Of a stretch of DNA of 64,000 nt, positions 43,067-54,862 are shown piece after piece. This DNA comes from Liolophura sinensis (Eukaryota; Mollusca; Polyplacophora; Chitonida; Chitonidae). Below the pieces are notes generated by a model, which was given only the letters and a program-made list of their open reading frames with translations, was not told the DNA's origin and made no database searches. The stretch lies in the NCBI RefSeq assembly GCF_032854445.1, contig NC_088300.1, positions 20,441,608 to 20,505,607 of the forward strand, written 5' to 3'. Positions within the stretch are counted from its first letter, which is position 1. Each line of letters starts with the position of its first letter. The position numbers and the translations under genes are program-made.

Positions 43067-46000
43067 TTAACAATAGCAACAGAATCCCTGTTTTTTCTTC
43101 TGAAATATTATGTCGTTGCGTGCACACCAAATACTAAACTGAAGAACACATATGACATACACCATCACCGCTCTAACTTCCTGGTTAAAGGTGGAATTGA
43201 ACACCTTGTAAATTAGTGTTTCCGAGTCCATATTTGGTAGGTAGTTCGCAAAGAAAACAAATATCCGGTTAAAGTCATTAAACACATCCTGAACGATTTT
43301 ACATTGTACAAACAGATGTTGCCGAGTTTCAGACAGGGAGCAAAAAACACACAAGTCATCGGTGGCTACATTTCTCCTAAGAAGTTTTTCCTTAACGGGC
43401 AAAATGTCATGAACCAACTTGTAACTGAAGTTGACCAAATTGTGATCTAAGAATTGATGAAAAACAGTTTTCCATATTCTAACCCAGTCCAAATGCGGCA
43501 TAGACACCATTGCTCTTGGACAATGTACTATTTTTGTTACAAAATATTCATAAATATACCTGCTTGAACACAATGTTACAGGTTGCTGTACACCTGTGGT
43601 AAATTCTCTCCAGGCGCTCAAGGCCAGTCTATAAAAAGGTGGAATGTTTTCAGAATGTGGGACATTGGAACGACAGAATTCACGACAAACATGCCTTAGG
43701 GGTAAACCCAACCAATAGATGGCAAAGTATTTCCATTCCGCTGTTGTTCCATGAATTAATTTTAAAACATGCCGACTAAGAAGTGCTTTTATTTTACATT
43801 CTATATTATGTACGTTTAGACCTCCATTCCCTATTTTATTATGTACGACAACTCTCTTCAAACTTTCGGGCTTGTTATCCCACAAAAATCTGAACACAGT
43901 TTGGGAACACTGATTGACACATTTAGGTGGCAACAGAGTACACTGTGCAGAAAACCATAAGACAGCTAAAGCAACTGTATTAATTAAGACAGACCTCCCC
44001 CGTAGGGTCAAATATCTTCCATTCCATGCTGATACATGTTTCTTTACCTTACTTAAAACACGCTCAGAATTGAGTTCTGTTTGATCTGGTCCAAAAAACA
44101 CCCCACAAATCTTTGAATTTGTAGTGATGTTAAGCCCACCACTGTGCACGTTAGTTTCCCAGTTACCAATGGGAAGAACCGTGCTTTTCAACAAGTTGAG
44201 TTTTGCTCCTGAGGCTTTTCCATAACTTTCTGCTAGTTTAATTACATGCGGAACAGAACTCTCTTCAGATAAAATTGCAGTCGTATCATCTGCTAATGCC
44301 GACACTCTTGTTTCCTTATTTGTGCCGGGTAACCGTACACCATTAATTTCGTCATTGTTTCTAATGGCGGCTATAAAGGGCTCTAAGGACAAAACATACA
44401 ATAATGGTGACAAAGAACAACCCTGTCGGACACCTCGACTCAGTTTAAATTCTTTTGTTATGTGCCCGTTCACAATAACACTACTTGTAATGTCACTATA
44501 TAATAATTGCACCCACTTACAAAAGTCGGGTCCGAAGTTAAATTTCTCTAAACATTTGAACAAAAATGACCAGTCTACTCTGTCAAAGGCTTTCTCCTGG
44601 TCTAAGTTAAGAAAGCATCCTTTTAAATCTTTTTGTTCAACATAATCATATGTATTTCGCAATAAGTGTGCGGTCGCTGTGAGTTCAAGTCGAGATCATG
44701 CTGGCTTCCTCTCCGGCCGCAAGTGGGAAGGTCTGCCAGCAACCTGCGGATGGTCGTGGGTTTCCCCCGGGCTGTGCCCGGTTTCCACCCACCATAATGC
44801 TGGCCGCCGTCGTATAAGTGAAATATTCTTGAGTACGGCGTAAAACACCAATCAAATAAATAAATAAATAAATCGTAATAAGTGAAGGTTGTCAAAAATA
44901 CTTCGGCCTGGTATTCCACATGTCTGATTCTGAAGTACAATTGTATCGATCACATTTTTTAACCGATTGCACAAAGCTTTAGAAACAATCTTATAATCTA
45001 CATTTAGTAAGCTAATTGGCCTCCAGTTTTTTATGCTTTCGACATTGTCGGGGTCCTTACATAATAGTGTGATTAACCCAGAACGCTGTGAATTACTTAA
45101 TCTACCCAAGTTAAAACAGTAATTAACTACATCCGTAAACACACCCGAAAACAGGGGCCAAAATTGTACATAAAACTCTGCTGGCAAACCGTCGCATCCC
45201 GGCGAACGGTTTTTAGACATATTTTTTACTGCAAAAAACAACTCCTGTTCAGTCAAAAGGCCTTCGCAGGCAGTTTTACAATCGTCATTTAACATCGGAA
45301 GCGATGACAAGAACTCATCTTGAATGGAGGAGTCAGTATCTTGTTCAGTATACAATTTCATATAATACGACCTTATACACTTAGCAATACCTTCCTGAGA
45401 TTCATGGGATATTGAAGAATCACTATGACAAGTAATCCTTTTGATCATCTTCTTTCTGCCCCTACCAACTTCTCGTCTAATGAAATATTTGGTTGGTTTT
45501 TCTCCCTGATCAAAATGAACAGCTTTAGCACGGATAACCGCTCCCGCATGATTCGACTTATAAAGGGCATTTAGAGTCTTTTTCACATTGTCAATACGCT
45601 CACAGTTAATGATTGGACTAGATTTTAACGCATTTAATTCTTGTTCAAGTTTCAACAAATCACGTTTTTCGTTCATAGATTTCTGCTTACAGTAACTCCG
45701 AATCCTGTCTTTACATTCCCTTTTAAATGTCTCCCATCTGTCCATTAGATCTGCATGACCAGTTGTACAGACAGAGAAAATATCATGGAAGACGGATTTA
45801 ATATCATCAACAAGCTCCGTGTCATTTAACACAGAAGTATTACACTTCCAGTAGAACGGCCCCCATGAAATGACATCTTCAAAAGAGATATCAAAGAACA
45901 AACACGAATGATCAGAAAAAGACACATGTACAGCATCACACTGGGTTACATACTTAAACACAGCGTTAGGGATATAAAATCTATCCAATCTACTGGCACA

Positions 46001-46591
46001 CTGGCGCCTAGAACACGTGTAACAATTCTTATTCCGATGCAGTTTCCTAAAAATATCACCAATACCAAAATCTCTTTTCAAATTATTAATTTCGTCCACT
46101 CCATCATTCCTTCCATTAGTGGCACAGCCAGCTCTATCTAATTCAATGCTCTCAACACAATTAAAATCCCCACCCATAATAACCAACTCACTGCCCTGCA
46201 TCACATTATCTAGATTAGAAATAAACTCTTTTCTTTCCTTTGGATTATTAGGGGCATATACACAAACAAGGTTTAAAGCAGTGTTGTTGAGCTCAACCCT
46301 AAGGCTTATGTAGCGACCGTTAGGGCACCTCTGTATTTTCCGTATAAAGCAGTCTACCGTATACCTAATAATTATTCCCACCCCACAATTTCGATTTGAC
46401 CCATACGCCCACCTTGCATCGCCCGGGATTTGCAAATATTTAGTGTCATTATAGTTTTCGAAGTGTGTTTCCTGTAAGAATAGTACATCAATTCCTGTAT
46501 CGAAAACAAATTGCTTGACATGTTCTTGTTTAGACGGATCCCGTAAACCATTAATGTTTAAAGTCCCAAAACGAATATTATTTAAGCTCAT
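43067..46591 (-). pseudogene. LINE B ORF2 interrupted by a SINE
   Basis: The start MSLNNIRFGTL at 46591 runs through the endonuclease (GGDFNCVE, SRLDRFYI, SFSDHS) and early RT (NWRPISLLNVDYKI, GIPGRSIFDNLHLLR) to the SINE, then resumes with RNTYDYVEQKD to the end. RT box LADDTTAI and knuckle CVFCSLSETRQHLFVQC are present. It ends QGFCCYC at 43067 like copy A, not with the longer tail of copy C. Residue differences from A are few. Apart from the SINE and the tail shift the frame is open. Confidence 0.92.
44658..44884 (+). repeat. SINE nested in LINE B, 5'-truncated
   Basis: The body at 44669-44873 starts TGCGGTCGCTGTGAGTTC, passes CAGCAACCTGCGGATGGTCG and the GTTTCCCCCGGGCTGTG core, and ends TTCTTGAGTACGGCGTAAAA with an AATA-repeat tail. 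It is flanked by a duplication CGCAATAAGTG / CGTAATAAGTG (one mismatch). It lacks the tRNA-like head seen in the copy at 54147. Confidence 0.93.
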
Positions 46592-46663
46592 TATAAAAAT
46601 AAGTAAAGGTAGAGCGTACATACCCATTGTGGTCAAATAAGAGAGCCCTAATTACGCTACAAC

Positions 46664-47951
46664 TCATTTGTCTCTTTTCATTCGCTGCCTCGCACGAGAA
46701 GCAAGCGATTTTCTTTTCCTGTATTCCAGAAGCATGGTGTCCCCCTCCTGAGATGGAGTCGGCGTCATACAGTCTGACGACTGATCGGCATCAACACCAT
46801 CATAATTAGTAGGATGGGAACTGGGCGGGATAGATGACGCTGCCTCCTCGGCTGTACTGCCATTGTCCAACTTAGCTCGCTTTTCCTCGACTGGGACTGG
46901 TGAACGCACGTCAGCCACGACCACATTCTTCACCCTCGGGATAGCTGATGACGTTTCATTATCACCAACATCCACTTCTTCGGTGTTCTTAGTATTCTCC
47001 CGGACGTCCATCTCCTTATCAGACTCGCTGTCGTCGCTGACGTCTTCATCGGCGCTGTCGTCACCATTCCCGTCGATTTCGTCTTCGTTCTCCTCGCTGT
47101 CTTGAACCAGTTCCATAGCAGGTGCGTTGAATGGGTCATCGTCGCTGACGTCAACATCAATGTCATCTTGTTTTACGGCGTCTTCCTAATTATACTGGCG
47201 CATAGTCGGTAGGTTTCCCTTAACTCGCGCCGCGTACGACATTGCTCTCGCACAAGTCACTGACCGTATGAAGCCCTGAGTCACACATTCGGCATGGATT
47301 TGTACAGTCCTTCTCTGTATGAGGATTCTCATGGGGGGAGAAACCGTCGCAGTTAGAACACCACAGTGCCCTACACTCTGCCGCCTTGTGTGATTTTTGG
47401 CCACACTTCCGACATTCATAGGTTTGCCCGGGGTAGGTAAACATAACAATGTCACCACCGAAATTAATAAAATTTGGTACATAACGAACTTTGTGACACC
47501 TAAATCTGTAAATCCGAATACCTGTCCGAACATGTGAGAGCTCCGGATCTGAAAATCTGGGTTTCGTCACACCCAGGCATTCACCATAGGGTTTCAAAGC
47601 TGCCTCGATAGTGTCATCTGACATTTCATCCGGTGCCCAGTGGGCCGTCAGATTCAGGTAAACTGACGACGCGGGCATAATGGACCACGTCGTTCCATTT
47701 ATAACAACATTGGATTTACTCACTAGGGCATTATGCCCAGCCACTGTAGACACGCGGAGATAGAAGTGTTTCTTTAAATAATTCTTCTGAAAACTTATTA
47801 GCTCTGTCTTAAAATTTAACACACTTGACAGAAAAGGAATAAAGTCCCTTTGGACAGCCGTAGAAAATGCCGGGCTGCTTCGTGTAGAGATTGACACAGA
47901 CAAAGTTCTGCTTGGCCTGTTTACAGGCGAAAACGACACGGGCTTGGACAT
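46664..47951 (-). pseudogene. LINE B ORF1, frameshifted
   Basis: Same start (MSKPVSFSPVNRPSRTL at 47951), N-terminal domain and first two knuckles as copy A. A 2-nt loss near 47255 shifts the frame at the third knuckle (TVSDLCESNVV), and a TAG-type stop near 47187 (CTTCCTAATTATA on the + strand) precedes the acidic tail, which then reads open to 46664. Confidence 0.88.
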
Positions 47952-48213
47952 ACCTGATCCAACGGGGCACACGCCCTTCACCAAACAGTAACCACTGGCC
48001 AAACTCAAGCTCTGTGGGCTCCCAGTTCACCAAAAAATCAGTCTCAAAAACAAGCGTTGTTGTTGCACAAATGTGTAAACAGCAGAGAATAACCGACACG
48101 TCCGTTCACTTCGCCGTCTAGCACACTCTCCCGGACAAGAGGTTTTAAAACTGCCAGAAGCAATTTTGAAAGTTCTCTCAGTGATTTGCTTGCACTGGAA
48201 GGAAAATGACAAC

Positions 48214-48332
48214 AGCCTACAGCACTCGGTGTTCCCAGGCGGTCTCACATCCAAGTACTGACCGAGCTCGACGTTGCTTAACTTCGGTGATCGGACGAGA
48301 ACCGGTGTTTTCAACGTGATATGGCCGTAGGC
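48214..48332 (-). rRNA. 5S rRNA, canonical type
   Basis: Canonical except GGATGTGAGACCGCCTGGGA in box C and GCTCGGTCAGTACTTGG. It follows the 5' end of LINE B. Confidence 0.82.
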
Positions 48333-48452
48333 GAAAGCAGAAGGGAAGATTGAGTATATTTTTTTGGAAATTGACAAAAAGTTTAAAACATGCCAATAGT
48401 AATTGTAAAAGTTCTCTTAGTGATTTGCTTTCACTGGAAGGAAAATGACAAC

Positions 48453-48571
48453 AGCCTACAGCACTTGGTGTTCCCAGGCAGTCTAAAATTTAAGTACTCT
48501 TCAAGCTCGACGTTGCTTAATTTCGGTGATCGGACGAGAACCGGTGTTTTTAACGTAAAATGGCCGTGGAC
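48453..48571 (-). rRNA. 5S rRNA, divergent type
   Basis: GAAGAGTACTTAAATTTTAG and CTGCCTGGGAACACCAAG in the 3' half. It is the last minus-strand 5S gene before LINE D. Confidence 0.6.
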
Positions 48572-48769
48572 AAAAGCTGAATAAAAAGTTTAAGTCTATA
48601 TTTTTTTTTCTTTTTTTGAAAATAAAATAGTTTATTCCCAATAAACAAATACAGAGTTGACATTATAATACATTAGCCCAATTAAAACAATATTTTTATC
48701 ACAGTAGATGTGGGCTGTCGTCTTTTTACATTTATGCACGGTATATGTATTTACAACAGATCAAGTATT

Positions 48770-51700
48770 CCATTACAGAAAGAACCTAAGCGTTGAGATG
48801 TCAATAGCACATATAACGTTTCCTCTGGCCCATGTTTTCTGAAAGTTGACTTTACTGAGAGGGCAGAAGTCTGAACAAACTCGTGATTTTACGCAAGACT
48901 TAACAGAAGTAACTATGCTTGCAACAGATTTCCTTTTACCTTGAAAAACAGCCTCATTTCTAGCGCACTATACACAAAACAAACAAACTGTTATAATATG
49001 TGTGTACATTGAATTCTCGTCCTTTGATAACGGAACACCAAACAATTTGTGTATTAGATCCTTCTCTGAAAAATCAGGGAAAAAGCTTCCATACATCCAA
49101 AAAAGCCTTTGAAAATTCAACAGTACCTGTTGTGTAACGTCGCATTCTACAAACAAATGATTCCTGGTGTCGGATTTACCACAAAAGCTACACAAATCAT
49201 CTGTGCATATATTTCTTCTTAAGAGAATCCCCTTGATAGGCAGAATATCATGAACTAATTTAAATGAAAAATTTATAAGATTGTTATCCAGGAAGGCGTT
49301 GAACACTGTACGCCATATCCGAGGCCACGGTAACATTGGTTGAGAAGCTACAACTCTCGGAGGTTCAGAAATCTTGGACAGAAAGGCACTATATATAAAT
49401 TTATTGTGAAACATTGTTGGAGATAACTGTTGACCATGATAAAATTCTTTCCAGGCAGACAACACAAACCTATAAAAGGCTGGGAGCATTAACGAGTGCG
49501 GTAAGCTTGACCTCGCAAACTCTGGCTTAACCTGGTTCAGTGAAATTCCAAGCCAGTAAATAGCAAAATATCTCCAATCCGCTTCAGTGTCATTCAATAA
49601 TTTTAAGACATGTTTGACTGCAAATACCTTCAGTTTGCAAAAAATATTGTGGATATTTAACCCACCGTTATCATATGCATTAAACAAAACAGATCTCTTA
49701 ATAGCTTCTGGTTTGCCATTCCAAAGAAACTTCAAGACATGCTGAGTACAGTGTAAAATACGTTTTGGTGTTAAGATAAAACATTGGCCAATATACCACA
49801 GAACAGACAAGGCAACAGTGTTAATTATAACAGCCCGGCCCCGCATTGTAAGGTACCGGTCACCCCAACATGACACTTTTTTTTTTACTTTCTTGAGTAC
49901 ACGTTCAATGTTTAGATCTTCCTGGTTTTCACCAAAATATACACCACATATTTTAATGTTTTCCACAGTCCTAAATCCGGCTACAGTATCGTCACTGACC
50001 TTCCATGTACCAATAGGAAGTACCACACTTTTAGCCACATTAAGTTTAGCCCCTGATGCTCTCCCAAATTCATGGACCAATTTAATAACATGATGAGCTG
50101 ATTCTTCATCAGACACAATAATCGTAGCGTCGTCAGCATGTGCAGCAATCTTAGACTGTCTGCTTGTACCAGGCATAGGTATACCTCTAATTCTTTCACA
50201 CTGCCTGACAGCCTTTATAAAGGGTTCTAAAGTATGTACAGTAATGGTGATAATGCACATCCTTGTCTAACACCTCTTTCTAGAGCAAACTGTTCAGTAA
50301 CATAACCATTAACTAATACAGAGCTATTTATATCAGTATATAATAACCTCACCCATCTGCAAAATGATGGGCCAAAATTATACTTTTCTAAACAATTAAA
50401 TAAGAAAGACCATTATTTTGGATAACGTGCATCAATTAAGAAGTACATATGACTATGTAGGTCAAAAAGAATTGGACAGTTGCTTTATTAGCTTAGACCA
50501 AGAAAAAGCATTTGATAGGGTGTGATAAAAGTCTACAACACTAGCCACCACTACTTTGAGACGATTACATAAGGCTCTAGACAATATCTTGTAATCTACA
50601 TTTAACAGAGAGATAGGACGCCAGTTCTTTATCATATTCGAATTTTCAGTGTCTTTACACAGCAATGTTATCAAACCTGACTTCTGGCTTAAGCTCAAGC
50701 AGCCCTGGCTGAAGCATTGATTTATAACCTGGGTATATGTGTCTCCAATAACTGACTAATAGTGAAGATAAAATTCACATGGCAAACCATCACTGCCTGG
50801 TGACTTATATTTACACATACCTTTAAGGGCAGCAAATAATTCATCATTTGACATAATTCCTTCACAGGCATCCCTATCAGCACTGTTCAAACAGGGCAAG
50901 GAGGACAAAAATTATTTTGGGCATCTGTGTCAACCCCTTGAGAAGAATACAAACTCTTATAATAACTGCACACACATTTAGAGAGGTCTGCTTGTTTGTC
51001 ATGTATACATGATTCGTCTTTATGACATTTCATAGATTTTATCATTTTCTTCTTAGAACGCCCAGATTCACGTTGTAGAAAGTACCTTTTTGGCTTTTCA
51101 TTGTCTAGAAAATGGGTAGCCTTAGCTCGAATTATTGAGCCCCTTTCACCTTCTGCCTTGAATGTCGTTTATAGTGGCTTTCAGTCTAGAAATTTCATTT
51201 TTGTTCCCTACTGGGTCAGATTTCAGACTATTCAGTTCTTGATTTAAATCCCTTAGCTTTGGCTTTGATACCTTGTTTTTCTTTCCAGATTATTCTTGAA
51301 TTATCTGTTTGGCTTTGGCTTTGAAATAATGCCACTTTTCAATAATATCTACTATATACCCAGTCCCAAAAATGCCCTCATGCAATTTCTCAATACTATG
51401 TAACAATTCTGCTTCCCCCAGCACAGACACATTACACTTCCAATAACTTGGATCCCACACAAAGGCATTTCTAAAAGACAAATCAATAAAAATACATGAG
51501 TGGTCTAAAAAGGATAGGGGAACAAAATCAGCCAATGTAACACACTGTTGTAATGAGGTAGATACATAAAATCTATCGATTCTAGATGCTACCTGACCCC
51601 TACACCATGTATACACTTGACAATTTGGATACAGTTTTCTGTAAACATCACAAAGTGAAAAATCGTGTTTTAAACAGTTCATTTCAATTTTACCAAAATT

Positions 51701-52186
51701 ACTTGCTAATGGATCACCTCCATACTTGTCCAGGTTACTGTTTTCAACAAAGTTAAAATCACCACCTAAAATTACAGGACTACTTCCAGCGATAAGTTTG
51801 TCCATATTCCGAATAAATTCATTCCTATCAACAGGCGCATTAGGTGCATATATACATATTAATTTAACCGGCGTATCATTTATGACTGCTGATATCGCCA
51901 CATATCGACCCTGAGGACAGTATTGCACATGCTTAATTGTGCAATCCACAGAATATCTAACAATAATTCCGACACCACAACTCTGAGTCGAACCATAAGC
52001 CCACCTGCAATCACCAGGGATATTGAGTTTTTTAGTGTCACTATAACAGGCAAAATGCGTTTCTTGTAAGATAAGTATGTCAACATTATTTTCGAATACA
52101 AAGTCTCTAACTTGGTGCTTTTTTACATCATTTCGGAGCCCATTCACATTCAGTGAAGCAACTCTTACACTGTCAAGGACAGACAT
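48770..52186 (-). pseudogene. LINE D ORF2, broken, with internal micro-inversion
   Basis: Starts MSVLDSVRVASLNVNGLRN at 52186. Endonuclease landmarks: LQETHFACY, IYAPNAPVDRNEFI, GGDFNFVENSNLDK, SRIDRFYV, SFLDHSC (usual SDH altered). RT: NWRPISLLNVDYKI, then HADDATIIVSDEES; knuckle CSFCGKSDTRNHLFVEC. Several frameshifts and stops lie between 50260 and 51290. About 105 bp at 50414-50520 are inverted: they read NVHQLRSTYDYVGQKELDSC and SLDQEKAFDRV on the + strand, while both neighbours read on the minus strand. Confidence 0.9.
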
Positions 52187-52239
52187 GCAGATAACTAAAA
52201 GTAAGACCTTGAAAGTTGATGGGTAATTAAAGAGACGCA

Positions 52240-53615
52240 CTATACCTTCTTCTTCCCCTTCCTCGTCTTCTTTCGAATGTCTACCACTGACATCTCGGTG
52301 ATCTCCATGGGTCGCGGTGTCATTTGAGTGTGAGGAAAACCGGTCGGATCTGCACACAAGTCACCCACATTGACACCTACGATATCCTCTTCTCGAGTGC
52401 TTACCACACCGACACTGGCATCAGCCTGATAACCAGCCACTGTATCATTCCTTGAATCCTGAGTTTCAATAACTCGTAAACAATCTGAAACTTCGTTCAC
52501 CGCCCCAACAAGCTGTGAATCACTGACACTAGTAAGTGCCTCACGTTCCTCCAGTTTTCGCTTTTTCTGTTCCGGTCCTGACTGTAGAGAAGAAACTGCA
52601 CTTACCCCAGCTTCGGTGAACGCCACGGTGCAGTCAGCCTTCACTGCCTCCTGCTCTGCCTCAGTCTCTCCCCCTGCCGCTATCAGACAGCCTTCTCGCT
52701 CACCGTCCTCGTCGGATAAGCTTTTAGCAGAGTCAGTGTCAACACTGTCCCCTCTCCTCCTCTCCCCCCTCGGACTCACTGGTAACGGACTCCCCCTCCA
52801 CATCTACCTCGCCCTCCTGATCGCCGTTATCTTCCATGCGAACAACAGTAGCCTGTGACACTGCTACGTTGTCACCCTTCACCCGTGCTGCATACGAGCA
52901 CGCACGGGCACAACACTCACTGATGGTGTGGGTTGCAGCTCTAGCCGCACGAGCGGCACAAATCGTCACAGTCTTTTTCCCCGTGTGGATTTTCATGAGG
53001 AGAAAATCCATTGCAGTTCTTACACCACACCGATTTACACTGGGCAATCTTGTGATTCTTTTGCCCACATTTCCTACATTCATAAATCTGGCCAGGGTAT
53101 ATAAACATCACCACATCACCAGCAAAACTTATAAAGTTCGGCATGTACCTGGTCTTATGGCACCGAAACCTGTACACTCGTATGCCTGCCCTTACATGAG
53201 CGATCTCAGCTTGGGAAAACTTAGGTTTGTTTACACTGAGGCATGTCCCGTAAGGCTGTAACGCCGCCGCTATTATGTCATCGGACATTTCGTCCGGGGC
53301 CCAGTGCACAGTTAAATTCATGTAGATCGAGCTCGCCGGCACAATGCTCCACATAGTATTGCCCATAACAAAATTCCCTTTACTCAACAACCTGTTATGA
53401 GCAGGCTGGGTGGCCACACGAACGTAGAACATTTTTTTCAAATAATTCTTCTGGAAGCTGACTAATTCTGCCTTTATGTCAATCAAGTCAGACAACACAC
53501 CAATAAAGTCTCTCTGAACAGCGCTAGAAAAACTGGCATTACTCTGCGTGGAAATCGCTACGGACAAGGTTCAATCAGGTTTTGTTGCAGGGTTGTGCAA
53601 CACAGGTTTCGGCAT
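52240..53615 (-). pseudogene. LINE D ORF1, broken
   Basis: The start is MPKPVLHNPATKPD at 53615, followed by a TGA where copy E has CGA (CpG decay). The N-terminal domain (SIVPASSIYMNLTVHWAPDE, RVYRFRCHKTRYMPNF) and knuckles CRKCGQKNHKIAQC and CKNCNGFSPHENPHGEKDC are readable. Two further frame changes occur near 53000 and 52770 before the acidic tail ending IRKKTRKGKKKV. Confidence 0.88.
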
Positions 53616-53911
53616 CCTTACAGAATTAGGGCTACACCCAAAACAATCTTTACCTGCAACAAGCTCAGTACAATTCCAGCACACTGCAGCTACCCCGAAA
53701 AAAATTCCTCACGTTGTTGTTGTACCCAGTATTTGCCAGGAGCTCGTAAAACACGTCTGCACTCTCCGGACTCCAAGTTACTCATCTGGCTCTTGTCATT
53801 TTTCTTCCAGTGCAAGCAAATCTCTAAGAGAACTTTTAGAATTGTAGTTGGCATGTTTTAAACTTCTTGTCATTTTCCAAAAAAATATACTCAATCTTTC
53901 CTTATGCTTTG

Positions 53912-54011
53912 GCCTACGGCCATATCACGTTGAAAACACCAAGTTAAGCAACGTCGAGCTTGGTCAGTACTTGGATGGGTGACCACCTGGGAACCCCAAG
54001 TGCTGTAGCCT
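53912..54011 (+). pseudogene. 5S rRNA with 19-nt deletion, canonical type
   Basis: GCCTACGGCCATATCACG then GAAAACACC joins directly to AAGTTAAGCAACG, losing GGTTCTCGTCCGATCACCG. 3' half canonical (GGATGGGTGACCACCTGGGA). Confidence 0.85.
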
Positions 54012-54131
54012 GTTGTCACTTTGCTTCAAGTGCAAGCAAATCACTGAGAGAACTTTCACCATTGCTTTTGGCAGTTTTTAAACCTCTTGTCCTTTTGCAA
54101 TAATATACACTCAAACTTTTAATCAGCTTTT

Positions 54132-54540
54132 GCCCAGGGCCATATCGGGGGCCTCCGTGGCTCAGTCGGTTAAAGCGCTAGCGCAGCGTAATGACCCAGG
54201 AGTCTCTCACCAATGCGGTCGCTGTGAGTTCAAGTCCAGCTCATGCTGGCTTCCTCTCCGGCCGTACGTGAGAAGGTCTGTCAGCAACCTGCGGATGGTC
54301 GTGGGTTTCCCCCGGGCTCTGCCCGGTTTCCACCCACCATAATGCTGGCCGCCGTCGTATAAGTGAAATATTCTTGAGTACGGCGTAAAACACCAATCAA
54401 AAAAAAAAAAAAAAAAAAAAAATCCAGGGCCATATCACGTTGAGAACACCGGTTCTCGCCCCATCACCGAAGTTAAGCAACGTCGAGCTTGATTAGTACT
54501 TGAATTTGTGTTTGCCTGGGAACACCGAGTGCTGTAGGCT
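54132..54540 (+). pseudogene. 5S rRNA, divergent type, split by a SINE
   Basis: The first ~15 nt lie at 54132-54146 and the remainder at about 54424-54540 (CCAGGGCCATATCACG ... TACTTGAATTTGTGTTTGCC). The SINE is inserted at nucleotide ~15 of the gene with the 13-bp duplication CCAGGGCCATATC on each side. Confidence 0.88.
54147..54423 (+). repeat. Full-length tRNA-derived SINE inserted in a 5S gene
   Basis: The head GGGGGCCTCCGTGGCTCAGT with GGTTAAAGCG resembles a tRNA box A region. The body contains AATGCGGTCGCTGTGAGTTC and the core GGATGGTCGTGGGTTTCCCC. The tail is TTCTTGAGTACGGCGTAAAA, CACCAATC and a long A-run. Perfect 13-bp duplication CCAGGGCCATATC at 54134-54146 and 54424-54436. About 277 bp; it looks recent. 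Confidence 0.95.
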
Positions 54541-54660
54541 GTAGTCATTTTCCTTCCAGTGCAAACAAATCACTGAGAGAACTTTTACAATTGCTGATGG
54601 CATGTTTTAAATTTCTTGTGATTTTCCAATAAAATATACTCAATTTTTACTTCTGCCTTC

Positions 54661-54779
54661 GCCTACGGCCATATCACGTTGAAAACGCCGGTTCTCGTCC
54701 GATCACCGAAGTTAAGCAACGTCGAATTTAGTCAGTACTTGGATGGGTAACCGCCTGGGAACACCGAGTGCTGTAGGCT
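54661..54779 (+). rRNA. 5S rRNA, canonical type
   Basis: GCCTACGGCCATATCACG, GAAGTTAAGCAACGTCGAAT and GGATGGGTAACCGCCTGGGA. Two or three changes from consensus. Shortly after it the spacer switches to tRNA-unit sequence (CTTCCAGTG then CGTATTAAAACTCC). Confidence 0.88.
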
Positions 54780-54862
54780 GTTGTCGTTTTGCTTCCAGTG
54801 CGTATTAAAACTCCAATCGTGTGCAAATTCACTGACATAAGGTTGCAAGATGTTGATAGTAT

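Larger units (their letters stand above)
42752..48132 (-). mobile_element. LINE copy B, L1/Tx1-like, full length with nested SINE
   Basis: Same subfamily as copy A. The 5' end (minus strand) is GGGAGAGTGTGCTAGACGGC at 48132; the A-tail appears as a T-run from 42749. It is flanked by a 14-bp target-site duplication with one mismatch in the 5S spacer: GGACAAAAGGTTTT at 42738-42751 and GGACAAGAGGTTTT at 48133-48146, the nick being of TTTT/AAAA type. A SINE is inserted at 44669-44873. Confidence 0.95.
48601..53785 (-). mobile_element. LINE copy D, second L1/Tx1-like subfamily, degenerate
   Basis: Both ORFs are recognisable and broken. The A-tail is a T-run at 48601-48620; the 5' end (minus strand) is GAGTAACTTGGAGTCCGGAG near 53783. 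The left flank is 5S spacer in minus orientation (AAAAAGTTTAAGTCTATA); the right flank is 5S 3'-flank in plus orientation (GGCTCTTGTCATTTTTCTTC). These cannot come from one simple insertion, so D sits on a rearrangement junction. Confidence 0.9.
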
